Positions 1-7,853 are shown, numbered from the stretch's first letter. The stretch is 64,000 nucleotides of DNA from Paenibacillus algorifonticola (GCF_000971975.1 NZ_LAQO01000001.1:496001-560000), one strand, 5' to 3'. Translations and numbers: made by a program. The notes: generated by a model not told the origin, from the letters alone.

Positions 1-50
1 CAGCTGCCCTTTTCAGAGCCGGTTGAAAGAACCTGGACCGTGGTCGTCAT
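1..50 (-). CDS. Partial CDS, possible MBL-fold hydrolase start
   Basis: An ATG at 48-50 overlaps the stop codon of the annealing-protein gene as TAATG, the same arrangement as at the next junction upstream. Sixteen codons are visible, including VQVLSTGSEKGS, which recalls the first strand of metallo-beta-lactamase-fold hydrolases that often sit beside phage RecT genes. The gene continues beyond the left edge. The overlap makes a real cotranscribed gene likely; the family is a guess from very few residues. Confidence 0.45.
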   Translation of the reverse strand, partial: MTTTVQVLSTGSEKGS

Positions 51-949
51 TATTCAAGCTCATCGCTGCCGGCTGCTTTCTCGGCAATTTCCATTTCGAT
101 AAATTGGATAAGTTTTTTCAACTCATCCGCCGCAGCGTTTTCGCCTTTAATCTTGAGATTATCCTGTAAATATTTCGCCTTCGCCGTTTTAGACGCATGA
201 CCGAGTTCGTCCAATTTAGCGCCGACTACCTTCCAAAGATTATCTACTTCGCTTTCGTTTTTAGGCTGGGTCGAAGGCTCTTGCGGATTTTCTGCTTTCG
301 GTGGAGTGCTGTAATTGCCCGCTTCTTCCGTAATGTCCTTGCGAACAAACGAATCAGGAGCATCCACAGGCTGGCTTGTTTCATCGTCACCAAACTCAAG
401 CCCGTATTGCTTTTTGAGCGCCCGCTGCTCGACATGCTTCCCGAACATGTCCGTTGTCCATTTATTCCAGTTATCTTTATTCTGACCAGTGAACATATGC
501 TCGACCTCTGAACGATCCATAATAACCGTTACAGGGCGCTTGTTATCGCGATAGGCAATGGAGTAAGCTCCAATAATCTTCCCGCGCGGAAAACCGATTT
601 CGTGAATCGAGACCTCCATTTCCTTTGTATCCGAGCTTTTCACCATTCGAAACTCATCGTTTTCGCATACCATCTGTGTGTCTGGCGGCTGGAATCCCTC
701 TTTCTCACGAGCCTTGGACAGGTAAGCCTCAGCAGCAAATTGAATACGCGCAGCGTTGCCATATTTAATAAAGAAGATTTCGTTTTTGAACGGGTCCAGC
801 TTATAAGAAGCAGCTTTGTGCGCGAACAGCAGGAATTCAGGATCAGTTGCTGTAGGGCAAAGCGAAGTACGAATAACGTCCAGAACCTCCATAGGGAATG
901 CCTCTCTGATTTCCGGTGTCATAACTGCCAATGCTTGATTTTTACTCAT
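50..949 (-). CDS. Bet/RecT-type single-strand annealing protein
   Basis: The 299-residue product resembles phage recombinases of the Bet/RecT superfamily. These anneal complementary single strands during phage recombination and replication. The core is roughly residues 20-200, with the typical stretch from the DPFKNEI segment to the RALKKQYG segment; the tail is acidic and probably binds partner proteins. The start ATG overlaps the stop of the Rad50-like gene by one base (TAATG), so the two are translationally coupled. No separate exonuclease of the lambda Exo or RecE type is visible next to it; the ATPase upstream or the partial gene at the left edge may do that job. The family call is firm; Bet versus RecT subfamily is less so. 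Confidence 0.85.
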   Translation of the reverse strand: MSKNQALAVMTPEIREAFPMEVLDVIRTSLCPTATDPEFLLFAHKAASYKLDPFKNEIFFIKYGNAARIQFAAEAYLSKAREKEGFQPPDTQMVCENDEFRMVKSSDTKEMEVSIHEIGFPRGKIIGAYSIAYRDNKRPVTVIMDRSEVEHMFTGQNKDNWNKWTTDMFGKHVEQRALKKQYGLEFGDDETSQPVDAPDSFVRKDITEEAGNYSTPPKAENPQEPSTQPKNESEVDNLWKVVGAKLDELGHASKTAKAKYLQDNLKIKGENAAADELKKLIQFIEMEIAEKAAGSDELE

Positions 950-2529
950 TATTGAATCACTCCATCTGCTTCGATTTGTAAATCTTGATTCAGAACTGCT
1001 CGTCCCGTGATTACCTGGTCATAGGCTGCGATAGGGCCTGTATACTCGCCGATCCCATCAATAAAGACAGGCGTAATCAAATCCGATTGCTTGAACAGTA
1101 CTTCTGTAAGTTCCAGCCCTGCTTCGATCTTCTCACCGACTGACAATGAGATATAATCCTTGCCGTCCATTTGAACGCTGAAATCAGGGTCATACTCTCC
1201 TCGTGATGCTACGAATTTAAACAGCCTGATTGATAGCCTGGTGAACTTGGATTGAATCTCAGCAGCCTGCAGCTCAGCTTCCTTGGCGCGGAATGCTTTG
1301 ATTGCATCCAATATGAACGTTGTTTCCCGTAGGCTGGCGAGCGTTGAAGCTTCTGCCTCCTCCGTCGCAGCTACCTCGGCCTCGTACTTGGCACGCTCCT
1401 TGCTCTCGCGAAGCTTAGTGAGAACAACATCGAGTTTATCCTCAATGCTCCTGACCTTCGCCTGCTGCTCTGAAACGTCGATTTGTTCAGCACCTTTGAA
1501 AAGCTCAAGAGCGTTGTCACGCTTCTTTATTAATGCGGTGTGCTTTGCACGGTATTCCAGTATGCGGCGTTCCTTGTCGGCCTTAACAGCTTCGACTGCC
1601 TCATTTTGTAGGTGCTGCTTACAGGTTCGGCATGTGTCCTGTATTGGCTCATCCTTGAGTGCAGGCCAAGCCGCGACTGAATCCTTCACCTGCTTGTCGA
1701 GCTGCTGCCAATCGTATTTAAATTCGTTGTAGAGGTTATTAACCGCCCAAGCATCAGCGACGATCTTGTCCTCGCGCTCTATGTCTGCCCTCAAAGAAGC
1801 AACCTCAGCTTCTAGCGCTACAATGTCGCCTGCCTCTGGCAACCTGTCTAGCATTTCCCTAACCTTCTTAGCCGCGCCTACCGCTTCCGTATGGGCCTTG
1901 TCCAGCTTAGGCCTTTGATCCTTGTGCATTGCTTCAAGATCATTAATGGAGTGCTTCTTGACCAACTCCGCCAGCTTGGCAGCCTGTGGGTTAAGCTCAA
2001 TTTCCTTTGCAGCCTGCTCCGGCGATGTTCGCGACATTTCAATAAAGACTGTTTTGTTAAGTGGAGCCGGTACGCCCTTCATTAGCAGCTCACGCTGCTT
2101 TGTCCAGTGGAGCCCGAAGAAGTAGGCTGGGAAGTATAAGGCCATGAATTCATCCTGCGAGAATAGCGCAGCGACAGCAGCCTCAAATTCCTTCGCAGGC
2201 TTGGGAACGTCGTTTACATAGAAGCTGTTTGTCTTGCCCACAATCTCCCGAGCGAATTTATACTCTACGCCATCCACCGAAAGCAGCAGCGATGCGTACA
2301 CACGATCATATTTATAATTGCTAGGACGCGGACTGTTTTTTGCTGATGTGTAATCAGACCCGAGAAGATCCTTACCCCACAGCACCCATACCGGCATCGT
2401 GCCGATTGAAGTTTTACCTTGACCATTGCGACCGGACAGCGCCGTCACATTGCCGTATTTGACCTGCTTGCTGCGTAAGCCTGTGTAGTTAACGGCTTCC
2501 GTTTCAATGAAGCGAACAACCTTTGCCAA
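949..2529 (-). CDS. Rad50/SbcC-like ATPase with zinc-hook motif
   Basis: The 526-residue protein has a Walker A motif (GRNGQGKTSIG, about residues 33-43) and a long central coiled coil interrupted by a CRTC zinc-hook motif near the middle. Near the C-terminus it has an ABC-type signature (LSVGEK) and a Walker B strand (PVFIDGIGEY). This is the Rad50/SMC layout in miniature; cellular SbcC is about twice as long. Such proteins work with a nuclease to process DNA ends for the annealing protein. Translation probably starts at a TTG preceded by AGGAGG seven bases upstream. It is the first long gene after a run of small ones and is coupled to the annealing-protein gene. No SbcD-like nuclease is visible. 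Confidence 0.85.
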   Translation of the reverse strand: MAKVVRFIETEAVNYTGLRSKQVKYGNVTALSGRNGQGKTSIGTMPVWVLWGKDLLGSDYTSAKNSPRPSNYKYDRVYASLLLSVDGVEYKFAREIVGKTNSFYVNDVPKPAKEFEAAVAALFSQDEFMALYFPAYFFGLHWTKQRELLMKGVPAPLNKTVFIEMSRTSPEQAAKEIELNPQAAKLAELVKKHSINDLEAMHKDQRPKLDKAHTEAVGAAKKVREMLDRLPEAGDIVALEAEVASLRADIEREDKIVADAWAVNNLYNEFKYDWQQLDKQVKDSVAAWPALKDEPIQDTCRTCKQHLQNEAVEAVKADKERRILEYRAKHTALIKKRDNALELFKGAEQIDVSEQQAKVRSIEDKLDVVLTKLRESKERAKYEAEVAATEEAEASTLASLRETTFILDAIKAFRAKEAELQAAEIQSKFTRLSIRLFKFVASRGEYDPDFSVQMDGKDYISLSVGEKIEAGLELTEVLFKQSDLITPVFIDGIGEYTGPIAAYDQVITGRAVLNQDLQIEADGVIQ

Positions 2530-2592
2530 CTTGATTCCTCCTAACGATTTATTTAGCCTCTCACTACTAATGCGGAGAGGAAGAGTTTTTCA

Positions 2593-2865
2593 TTACAATT
2601 CCGCAAGCTCTTGCTCAAGCAAGGCGATTTCTTCGGCGATCAAGATTTCCATTGAAGCAGCGATCTTGTCAACCAGACGCGGCGTTTCGATTTTTGCGTG
2701 TTTTGCAGACAAAGAGAAAAGGCTACAGTTAGTAGTGTCGAATGCTTGAAACCCTCTTGCCTGCATTACCTTTTCGGAATACGACAGCAAAGCATCAATT
2801 TTCTTAACAATTGCCTCCGCTTTAGCGGTTCTATCTTGATAATGTTTCAATGTTATACGGTCCAT
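2593..2865 (-). CDS. Small phage protein of unknown function
   Basis: This 90-residue protein is helical and charged, has no membrane segment and no recognisable domain. The ATG has a good ribosome site (GGAGGAAGG, seven bases before it). It lies in the early operon between a strong hairpin and the Rad50-like ATPase gene. Its function is not known to me. Confidence 0.6.
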   Translation of the reverse strand: MDRITLKHYQDRTAKAEAIVKKIDALLSYSEKVMQARGFQAFDTTNCSLFSLSAKHAKIETPRLVDKIAASMEILIAEEIALLEQELAEL

Positions 2866-2931
2866 GTTATGACCTTCCTCCTTGCCAGCTTCGCAGCTCT
2901 GTGCTAAACTGACCGTGAATTGTTTACTCGT

Positions 2932-2964
2932 GACCCTAAACGGCTCCTACCCCGTTTTAGGGTC
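2932..2964. terminator. Strong stem-loop within the early operon
   Basis: GACCCTAAA and TTTAGGGTC frame an almost perfectly paired hairpin of about 12 bp with a short loop. On the + strand TCTTTTGC follows, so it could stop rightward transcription. On the - strand, the direction of the early genes, no U-run follows, so there it may instead be a processing or attenuation structure. Confidence 0.45.
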
Positions 2965-2969
2965 TTTTG

Positions 2970-3224
2970 CTATCCTGCTGGTGCATCAACTGCTATTTTT
3001 TTATAAGTGCGATAAATGAAGGCTCCCTGCGGGCAAGTAATCCAAGTGAACGTTTCGTCTTCGAAAATCACTTTGATTTCCTTGTTATCCGCGAACTCCC
3101 ATGCCTCCAAGGCGATAACAACTTTGTTTTCAAACTCCTCGCTCAGGCTGATAATCATCGTTTTATGCAGCGACCTTATCTCGACTTTCACGAGAATATT
3201 ATTATTTGTGACTGTTCTATTCAT
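2970..3224 (-). CDS. Small phage protein of unknown function
   Basis: The protein is 84 residues from the ATG at 3224, which is preceded by AGAGGGGG at eight bases; a GTG at 3233 is an in-frame alternative that would overlap that site. It is predicted to be a soluble alpha/beta protein (a run of charged beta strands ending in YRTYKKIAVDAPAG). I recognise no family. It belongs to the leftward early operon. Confidence 0.55.
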   Translation of the reverse strand: MNRTVTNNNILVKVEIRSLHKTMIISLSEEFENKVVIALEAWEFADNKEIKVIFEDETFTWITCPQGAFIYRTYKKIAVDAPAG

Positions 3225-3269
3225 CGTTTCCACCCCCTCTCAAGCGTTTTTGGCAAAAAAAATAATAAG

Positions 3270-3470
3270 CTACTCGTCAAACTGCTCTGCCTCTTCGTTT
3301 GCCTCCCGTATGCAACGCCTGCATGCTTCGACTCCGTTCCACTCCTCGGCGAATCGGCGGTTTATATCCCGTCCGCAAATGTGGCACCGTACCGAATCAT
3401 CTTGCGGTCTCTGCTCCTCGCGCTCGCTCGGCAATGGGCGGCTGAAACGATCCAAGTTAGGCTCCATCAT
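3270..3470 (-). CDS. Small zinc-ribbon protein
   Basis: A 66-residue product is predicted from the ATG at 3470, which overlaps the preceding stop codon as ATGA and follows GGAAAGG. A longer in-frame start at 3536 is possible but would overlap the neighbour by 70 bases. The C-terminal half has CHIC and CRRC pairs separated by about 20 residues, a four-cysteine zinc knuckle like many phage DNA- or RNA-binding small proteins. The specific role is unknown. Confidence 0.55.
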   Translation of the reverse strand: MMEPNLDRFSRPLPSEREEQRPQDDSVRCHICGRDINRRFAEEWNGVEACRRCIREANEEAEQFDE

Positions 3471-3784
3471 AAAACGATGCCCTTTCCCGCTAGCTGCCTG
3501 TCCCGCCACTCTTCGAACGGCGTTTCCCTTACCCATGGTTGATGAATCTTCACGTATTCGGAATGATAAAACGTTGCCAGCCTGTCCACTAAATGACCAA
3601 CGGTACCAGGCTTAGCCGCTGCTATGATGCGATTATGGTCGGCCCTGATGTTTTCCTGTGCTTTGAAGTCGGCAACCGCACGCGCTGCCTCCCAGCCTTT
3701 CATAAGAGGACTGGCGAACACCATGCCAGATTTAAGACCCTCGGCTGCAAGTAAATCGGCGAATCGAATGTCACCTGTTCGCAT
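3467..3784 (-). CDS. Phage protein of unknown function
   Basis: The 105-residue product has no domain I recognise. Its ATG has a near-consensus ribosome site (GGAGG, six bases before it). It is the first leftward gene after the opposing + strand gene at 3875, so the + gene interrupts the early operon here. The stop overlaps the start of the zinc-ribbon gene, indicating coupling. Confidence 0.6.
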   Translation of the reverse strand: MRTGDIRFADLLAAEGLKSGMVFASPLMKGWEAARAVADFKAQENIRADHNRIIAAAKPGTVGHLVDRLATFYHSEYVKIHQPWVRETPFEEWRDRQLAGKGIVL

Positions 3785-3874
3785 GTAATGCCTCCTTCCA
3801 AATATTTGTTTTCTTTACCAACTTTTCTGCTAGAATGGAATTTGTCGAGAATTACCATTTCGTAAGGAAAGGAG

Positions 3875-4492
3875 GTGAAAATTATCGAAAAAATTTCAAT
3901 TAGCTTAACTCAATTTATAGACTTTTCCCTCAAACCAAGTGGTCCCGGAAAAGTAACATCCGTTCGTAAAATAAAGTACGACACTTACAATGTCGCAACT
4001 GACTTTTGGAAAGCCTTACGAGAAGCTATTCCAAAATTCCACGAAGGGGAAATGAGTTTTGATTATCTGGAGCACGTTGCCCTCCAAGCACACGATAACC
4101 GCCGGGCTCGATATATTGCAGCTGTAAAAGCTTACAAAAAGTTTTTAGGCAAGAAAGAGATTGAGTGGTTTGATCCCGGCAAATCATTCTGGACCTTTGA
4201 AAATCTATCCGTTAAATCTGCCGCAGAAATCGGGCTTTATATTAACGATGAACCTAAACTAATAAAGCTGTATTTCAAACAAGATCCGATTGATAAAAGA
4301 AGATCAAAAACTGCACTAGCTTTAATGGGTTCTTCAACAAGAACTGATACAATTTCCGATGCAGCACAATCAATTCTCGACGTAAATAAAGGGAAATTAT
4401 ATATTGGTTCTGACAACAAAGGTGAAGAAGATATTCTTCTTGCTTTGAAAGGTGAAGCGGCGCAATTTATTCAAATCTGGAATAGCATTTAA
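3875..4492 (+). CDS. Opposite-strand accessory gene (moron) of unknown function
   Basis: This 205-residue cytoplasmic protein is encoded against the direction of the surrounding early operon. The frame opens at a GTG within AGGAGGTG; the upstream AAGGA gives about six bases of spacing. An ATT at 3881 would have ideal spacing from GGAGG and could be a rare start. A possible -10 box, TAGAAT, lies near 3832. No signal peptide or membrane segment is seen, and I recognise no domain. The base composition is more A+T-rich than the neighbours. A single reversed gene with its own control region is the usual arrangement for a lysogeny-expressed cargo gene such as an exclusion function. That role is inference. 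Confidence 0.65.
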   Translation: MKIIEKISISLTQFIDFSLKPSGPGKVTSVRKIKYDTYNVATDFWKALREAIPKFHEGEMSFDYLEHVALQAHDNRRARYIAAVKAYKKFLGKKEIEWFDPGKSFWTFENLSVKSAAEIGLYINDEPKLIKLYFKQDPIDKRRSKTALALMGSSTRTDTISDAAQSILDVNKGKLYIGSDNKGEEDILLALKGEAAQFIQIWNSI

Positions 4493-4818
4493 GGAGCTAA
4501 CTCATTCTGAATTTGAGCACAATTATCACAAATCCAGTTCTCATCATCTATTTGTAAGGTGCCTAGATTCTCACAAAGGTTAATGCAGCAAACTGATTCC
4601 GTCGCCCCCAAAGCGGCGGTTTCTTTGCTTCCCCCGTGAGCTGAGTCGTACATTTCTGCGAACAGTGCATCAATTGCCGCCCCATAAATCTCGTTTGCAT
4701 TACTTTCCACAGCCATCGAAGCGCAGTAAGCGCTAATGTGCGCCATTGCCTCTTTAAATGTTACCGTGCCTTTTTTGGCGCTTGCGATCATTTGGCTCGC
4801 TTGCTCTTGTATGGTCAT
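4489..4818 (-). CDS. Small protein with C-terminal cysteine motif
   Basis: The 109-residue protein has a helical N-terminal two thirds and a C-terminal zinc-like motif (CCINLC followed by CDNC). Its start overlaps the stop of the preceding gene as ATGA, and its end overlaps the end of the convergent + strand gene by four bases. The function is unknown. Confidence 0.6.
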   Translation of the reverse strand: MTIQEQASQMIASAKKGTVTFKEAMAHISAYCASMAVESNANEIYGAAIDALFAEMYDSAHGGSKETAALGATESVCCINLCENLGTLQIDDENWICDNCAQIQNELAP

Positions 4819-5135
4819 GGCGCCACCGGAAGCGAACGGTCTTTCTCAGCTGCGAGCAGGCCGACTAAGATAGCGTTGAACCTGTCCAGCACGCCGTCAC
4901 GCACCATGACGTCGATGCCGTTAACCTTGCTCTTGAGCGTGCTTTCCGAATAACGCTTGCCCTTCTTGGAATAATGCTCAGCGTTGATCCGCTCCCGCTC
5001 GTTTGCCACCCGCTGCCGGACGTCGATGCCGTGCTGCTTGAGCAGAATGTCATAAACCTTGTGATGAACGTCGCTCTGGCTGATCATCGTCAACCGTGAA
5101 TAATCGTTTACTAGAGAAACAGCCTCATTCTTCAT
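4815..5135 (-). CDS. Phage early protein, possibly ORF6C-related
   Basis: This 106-residue protein is charged and helical. Its arrangement (an N-terminal helix, a QRVANERERINAE region, then a C-terminal helix) loosely resembles the ORF6C region of phage antirepressors. The likeness is much weaker than in the upstream neighbour, which it overlaps by 11 bases. It is treated as a conserved early gene of unknown function. Confidence 0.5.
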   Translation of the reverse strand: MKNEAVSLVNDYSRLTMISQSDVHHKVYDILLKQHGIDVRQRVANERERINAEHYSKKGKRYSESTLKSKVNGIDVMVRDGVLDRFNAILVGLLAAEKDRSLPVAP

Positions 5136-5505
5136 GTTCCTTCAACTCCAATTCAATTTGCTCAGCGCTAATTCTAAGAGGACCCCGCGCCTGCCATGTG
5201 CCAATCCACAAAACCGCATTATCGAAGTCGCTTTCCCTTGTGTCCCGAAAAGAACGAACATTGAATTTATCTCGGTACCCATTCCACATGCTGGAGAAAT
5301 ACTTTCGACTGAACCGACGGTAAATTGCCGAATCTCTGCCTCCAAGAAGCAGCTTTACGCGTTCCCTGCCTGCCCGCTGAATCAGTTTTTGTTCGGGGCT
5401 GCGAATGATAACCCTAGCCCTGAGTTCGGCAATTAGCTTGTCACGCTCCGCTATCATGTTCGATAATGACCGTCTGTCTGGAATGACTTGTTTGCTTTTT
5501 CCCAT
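5125..5505 (-). CDS. ORF6C-domain protein
   Basis: In this 126-residue protein, residues ~40-105 match the pattern of the ORF6C domain at the C-terminus of phage antirepressors: GRERVKLLLGG, then YFSSMWNGYRDKFNV and FDNAVLWIGTW. The usual N-terminal Bro/KilA-N domain is missing, so it is a stand-alone ORF6C. It starts at an ATG with GGAGG nine bases upstream and overlaps the end of the DUF3102 gene by 65 bases. It probably acts in early regulation. Confidence 0.65.
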   Translation of the reverse strand: MGKSKQVIPDRRSLSNMIAERDKLIAELRARVIIRSPEQKLIQRAGRERVKLLLGGRDSAIYRRFSRKYFSSMWNGYRDKFNVRSFRDTRESDFDNAVLWIGTWQARGPLRISAEQIELELKEHEE

Positions 5506-6376
5506 CGCCTAGCACCTCCAGTTCTATTTTCATTGCAGCTGACCATTGCTGCCGCATTCTGTTTAAAGTGTCATTCAGATTAGCCCAAAACAGTTCAGCA
5601 GCTTCAACAGCTTCACGCTGATCCGATACAGCCAAGAAGTGATTCAGTGCCGTGGACATATCCACCTCAACGTAGGCTCGTGTCTTGCTCAATGACTCCT
5701 TCATCTTACGAAGGTCATAAGTCCGCTTCTCCGTTGCCGCATCCCGCTCGAGCATTTCTTGCTTGAGTGTATTGATAGCGTTCATCAAGCGGACGTTCTC
5801 CTCTGTCAACTCTCGAAGATGAGATTCATCCTCTTCCGAACGTGATGGATTTTGTTCCAATGCCTTTATTTGAGCGAGAAGCTTATTTTGCTGAACCATA
5901 TGATTGCGAGCCGCTTCCTGTTGAGTTGCCTCTGATTGCCGAGCGCGTTGCTCTGCTGCTGCGTTTTCCTTCTCAGCCGCCTTTAATGCCTGCTTGACCT
6001 CTCGAAGCTCCCGAACCGTCATTTCATCAACCGTCTTGCTTTCGCCCGTTGACGGAACCGTGTGGGGCTCTTGGATGAACGTCGAGCGTTCTACAGATTC
6101 AGGTAGGGAAAGCATTTCGAAGAGTTTACCTGTTGGCAAATCGCTCGACATCGCGCGATTTCCAAACTGCTCGTACGCTTGAACAAACTTACGTGCCGTT
6201 TGGGGCACAAGGTCGATCTTGTTAAGCCATGATTCCCATTGCCCGTGTGCTAAGTCATTCTCTTTCACATGCTTCAATCTCTTTCCGATCTCGAATAAGG
6301 ACTGACCAGCAACCTGCTTGTAACTGTTAATCTCAGCTGTGATGATGTTCAGGTCGTTCGATAAAACGATATTCAA
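5441..6376 (-). CDS. DUF3102 family phage protein
   Basis: The product is 311 residues, starting at a TTG with AAGGAGG seven bases upstream. The first ~110 residues match DUF3102 (SLFEIGKRLKHVKENDLAHG and the WESWL segment), a domain common in early regions of Bacillota prophages. A long coiled coil follows (about residues 125-230) and then a helical C-terminus. It is the first large gene under the leftward early promoter, directly after the Cro-like gene. The biochemical role of the family is not known to me. Confidence 0.75.
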   Translation of the reverse strand: MNIVLSNDLNIITAEINSYKQVAGQSLFEIGKRLKHVKENDLAHGQWESWLNKIDLVPQTARKFVQAYEQFGNRAMSSDLPTGKLFEMLSLPESVERSTFIQEPHTVPSTGESKTVDEMTVRELREVKQALKAAEKENAAAEQRARQSEATQQEAARNHMVQQNKLLAQIKALEQNPSRSEEDESHLRELTEENVRLMNAINTLKQEMLERDAATEKRTYDLRKMKESLSKTRAYVEVDMSTALNHFLAVSDQREAVEAAELFWANLNDTLNRMRQQWSAAMKIELEVLGDGKKQTSHSRQTVIIEHDSGA

Positions 6377-6438
6377 TGCGGCGCCTCCTTTCTTATTATG
6401 TGATGGTATTCAGTTGTCAATGTGCGTACAGCGGAGTG

Positions 6439-6669
6439 TCAAGCTTCATCTTGTGTCTTAATAAGACACCCCGCATCAAAAAAATTTTCGTATGGAACTT
6501 TGAACAACTCACTGAGCTTGGCTGCTTCATCTGCATAAAATCTTCCGTGATTGTTTTCTTTTCTGGAATACGTAGCAAGAGATAAACCCAGATGCTTAGC
6601 AACATCTTTGCTGAGTAATCCACAATTCACACGGAGCGCCTTAACGCTGAGTTTCGTTGGTGTTTGCAT
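6439..6669 (-). CDS. Cro-like XRE-family regulator
   Basis: This 76-residue helix-turn-helix protein (LSKDVAKHLGLSLATYSRKE) is divergent from the CI-like repressor gene. It is the first gene of the leftward early operon, so it is placed as the Cro counterpart. The ATG follows GGGGTGAGGA. A perfect 17-bp copy of the operator palindrome lies inside its last codons, so its own 3' end may be a repressor-binding site. Confidence 0.8.
   Translation of the reverse strand: MQTPTKLSVKALRVNCGLLSKDVAKHLGLSLATYSRKENNHGRFYADEAAKLSELFKVPYENFFDAGCLIKTQDEA
6453..6469. promoter_or_regulatory. Operator-like 17-bp palindrome inside the Cro-like gene
   Basis: GTGTCTTAATAAGACAC is a perfect palindrome and shares its GTGTCT/AGACAC arms with the operator overlapping the early transcription start. 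It lies in the 3' coding part of the Cro-like gene, about 240 bp downstream of that operator. This fits a second repressor site for looping or roadblock. Confidence 0.6.
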
Positions 6670-6694
6670 GTCCTCACCCCGCTTTCGTTCTTTC

Positions 6695-6711
6695 GTGTCT
6701 TATTGAGACAC
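6695..6711. promoter_or_regulatory. Repressor operator at the early promoter start
   Basis: GTGTCTTATTGAGACAC has 6-bp perfect arms (GTGTCT/AGACAC) and begins right after the -10 box of the leftward promoter, so a bound repressor would block initiation. Related half-sites (TGACAC near 6755, GTGTCA near 6784) lie by the rightward promoter. Confidence 0.65.
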
Positions 6712-6715
6712 CCAT

Positions 6716-6744
6716 AGAATAGCACCTCGTTTTTGCATCGTCAA
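6716..6744 (-). promoter_or_regulatory. Leftward early promoter
   Basis: Read on the - strand there is a TTGACG -35 box, a 17-bp spacer and a TATTCT -10 box. Both the match and the spacing fit a strong vegetative promoter driving the Cro-like gene and early operon. Confidence 0.7.
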
Positions 6745-6774
6745 CCCCATAAATGACACGAAATAATAAAATAC

Positions 6775-6804
6775 TTGAATAACGTGTCATTTTATGGTTA
6801 TAAT
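6775..6804 (+). promoter_or_regulatory. Repressor-maintenance promoter
   Basis: TTGAAT, an 18-bp spacer and a consensus TATAAT lie 33 bp upstream of the repressor start. The spacer contains a GTGTCA half-site, so the repressor can probably act on its own promoter. Confidence 0.65.
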
Positions 6805-6836
6805 GTGAGCAAGCCATTAATGAAGGGGAATTTGAA

Positions 6837-7487
6837 ATGACGCTTAAAGAGGACTCGAAAATATTTTACATAGCAACAGGAAAAAACATAAAAAAATATC
6901 GCACATTGCGAAACTATAGCCTTCAAGTACTAGCTGAAAAAGTGGGATTGACCAAAAAAACAATCCATCGCTATGAAAATGGCGAGATAAAAATTGACGT
7001 TAATCGTTTGAAGGATCTATCTGTCGCACTTGATGTGACAGTTACCCAACTAACCGAAGGTGCTTACGAAAAACTCGGTGAAGTAGTTGAAGAATCCGAA
7101 AACATTAGCCTGCCAATCGTAGGTAAAATATCTTGCGGTGAAGGCGCGCTTGCATACGAACACATTGAAGGTTACGAGCTCACACCACGTACTTGGCTAA
7201 ACGGCGGGGAATACTTTTACTTAAGAGCTAAAGGGGACAGCATGACCGGCGCACGTATCCATGACGGCGACTTGCTGCTGATCCGCAAGCAAGAAGAGAT
7301 TGAAGACGGGGAAATAGCTGCCGTTATGATCGACGAAGAAGCTGTTCTAAAGCGTGTATTTCGTCAAGGCGACATGCTGGTGCTTCAATCCGAAAACCCT
7401 GCTTACCCGCCAATCATCTGCGGAGCTAATAATAACCAAAACATTCAGATCATCGGCAGACTCCGCAAAATCATCGTGAATTTATAA
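6837..7487 (+). CDS. CI-like phage repressor, HTH plus S24 peptidase
   Basis: The 216-residue protein has an N-terminal XRE helix-turn-helix (about residues 15-70, with LAEKVGLTKKTIHRYENG) and a C-terminal LexA/S24 domain. The nucleophile serine is in KGDSMTG and the general-base lysine in AVLKRVF. A Cys-Gly pair in KISCGEG is the probable self-cleavage bond. By analogy with LexA and lambda CI it should be cleaved during the SOS response and so release the early promoter. It is divergent from the Cro-like gene with operators between them and ends at a bidirectional terminator. Confidence 0.88.
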   Translation: MTLKEDSKIFYIATGKNIKKYRTLRNYSLQVLAEKVGLTKKTIHRYENGEIKIDVNRLKDLSVALDVTVTQLTEGAYEKLGEVVEESENISLPIVGKISCGEGALAYEHIEGYELTPRTWLNGGEYFYLRAKGDSMTGARIHDGDLLLIRKQEEIEDGEIAAVMIDEEAVLKRVFRQGDMLVLQSENPAYPPIICGANNNQNIQIIGRLRKIIVNL

Positions 7488-7488
7488 T

Positions 7489-7525
7489 AAAAAACCGCTC
7501 CTACCAAAAGGCAAGAGCGGTTTTT
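7489..7525. terminator. Bidirectional terminator
   Basis: AAAAACCGCTC pairs with GAGCGGTTTTT around a short loop, with a T-run on both strands. It sits between the convergent repressor gene and the S24-only gene and serves both. Confidence 0.85.
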
Positions 7526-7792
7526 CTATGCGTCAATTATTACGTCAATTACCTTTCCGATGATAAATATGTCATCTCTTAATTCGGGCGACATTAGCAC
7601 ATCGGAAGGCGTGAGTATGTATGCATGGCCGCACTTCTCAATCCTACGCAGCGTCAACACCCCATCCAGAATAATTGCGGCAATATCATTAGGATTTACA
7701 TCGCTATCTATTTGTATCAAGACTGTATCTCCAGACATAATTCTGTCAGCTGACATGCTATTATCTGTTACCTTGACATATGTTTTTTTCAT
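7526..7792 (-). CDS. S24/LexA-like domain without HTH
   Basis: The product is 88 residues from the ATG at 7792 (a GTG at 7804 is possible). The sequence fits the S24 fold: NSMSADRIMSGDTVLI carries the serine in the usual place, and the partner strand GVLTLRRIEK has Arg where LexA and UmuD have the catalytic Lys. There is no DNA-binding domain and no cleavage region. It may be a degenerate or non-catalytic S24 module that binds a repressor, or a UmuD-like remnant. It is divergent from an XRE gene, suggesting a second small switch. Confidence 0.6.
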   Translation of the reverse strand: MKKTYVKVTDNSMSADRIMSGDTVLIQIDSDVNPNDIAAIILDGVLTLRRIEKCGHAYILTPSDVLMSPELRDDIFIIGKVIDVIIDA

Positions 7793-7812
7793 ACCTTGAC
7801 CCACCCCTGCGA

Positions 7813-7821
7813 TGTTATAAT
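7813..7821 (+). promoter_or_regulatory. Extended -10 promoter
   Basis: TGTTATAAT gives a TGn plus a perfect TATAAT, 33 bp before the TTG start of the next gene. No well-placed -35 box is seen, as is usual for extended -10 promoters. Confidence 0.5.
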
Positions 7822-7853
7822 TTGTTTATTGAAATATGGAAAGGAGTATCAAA

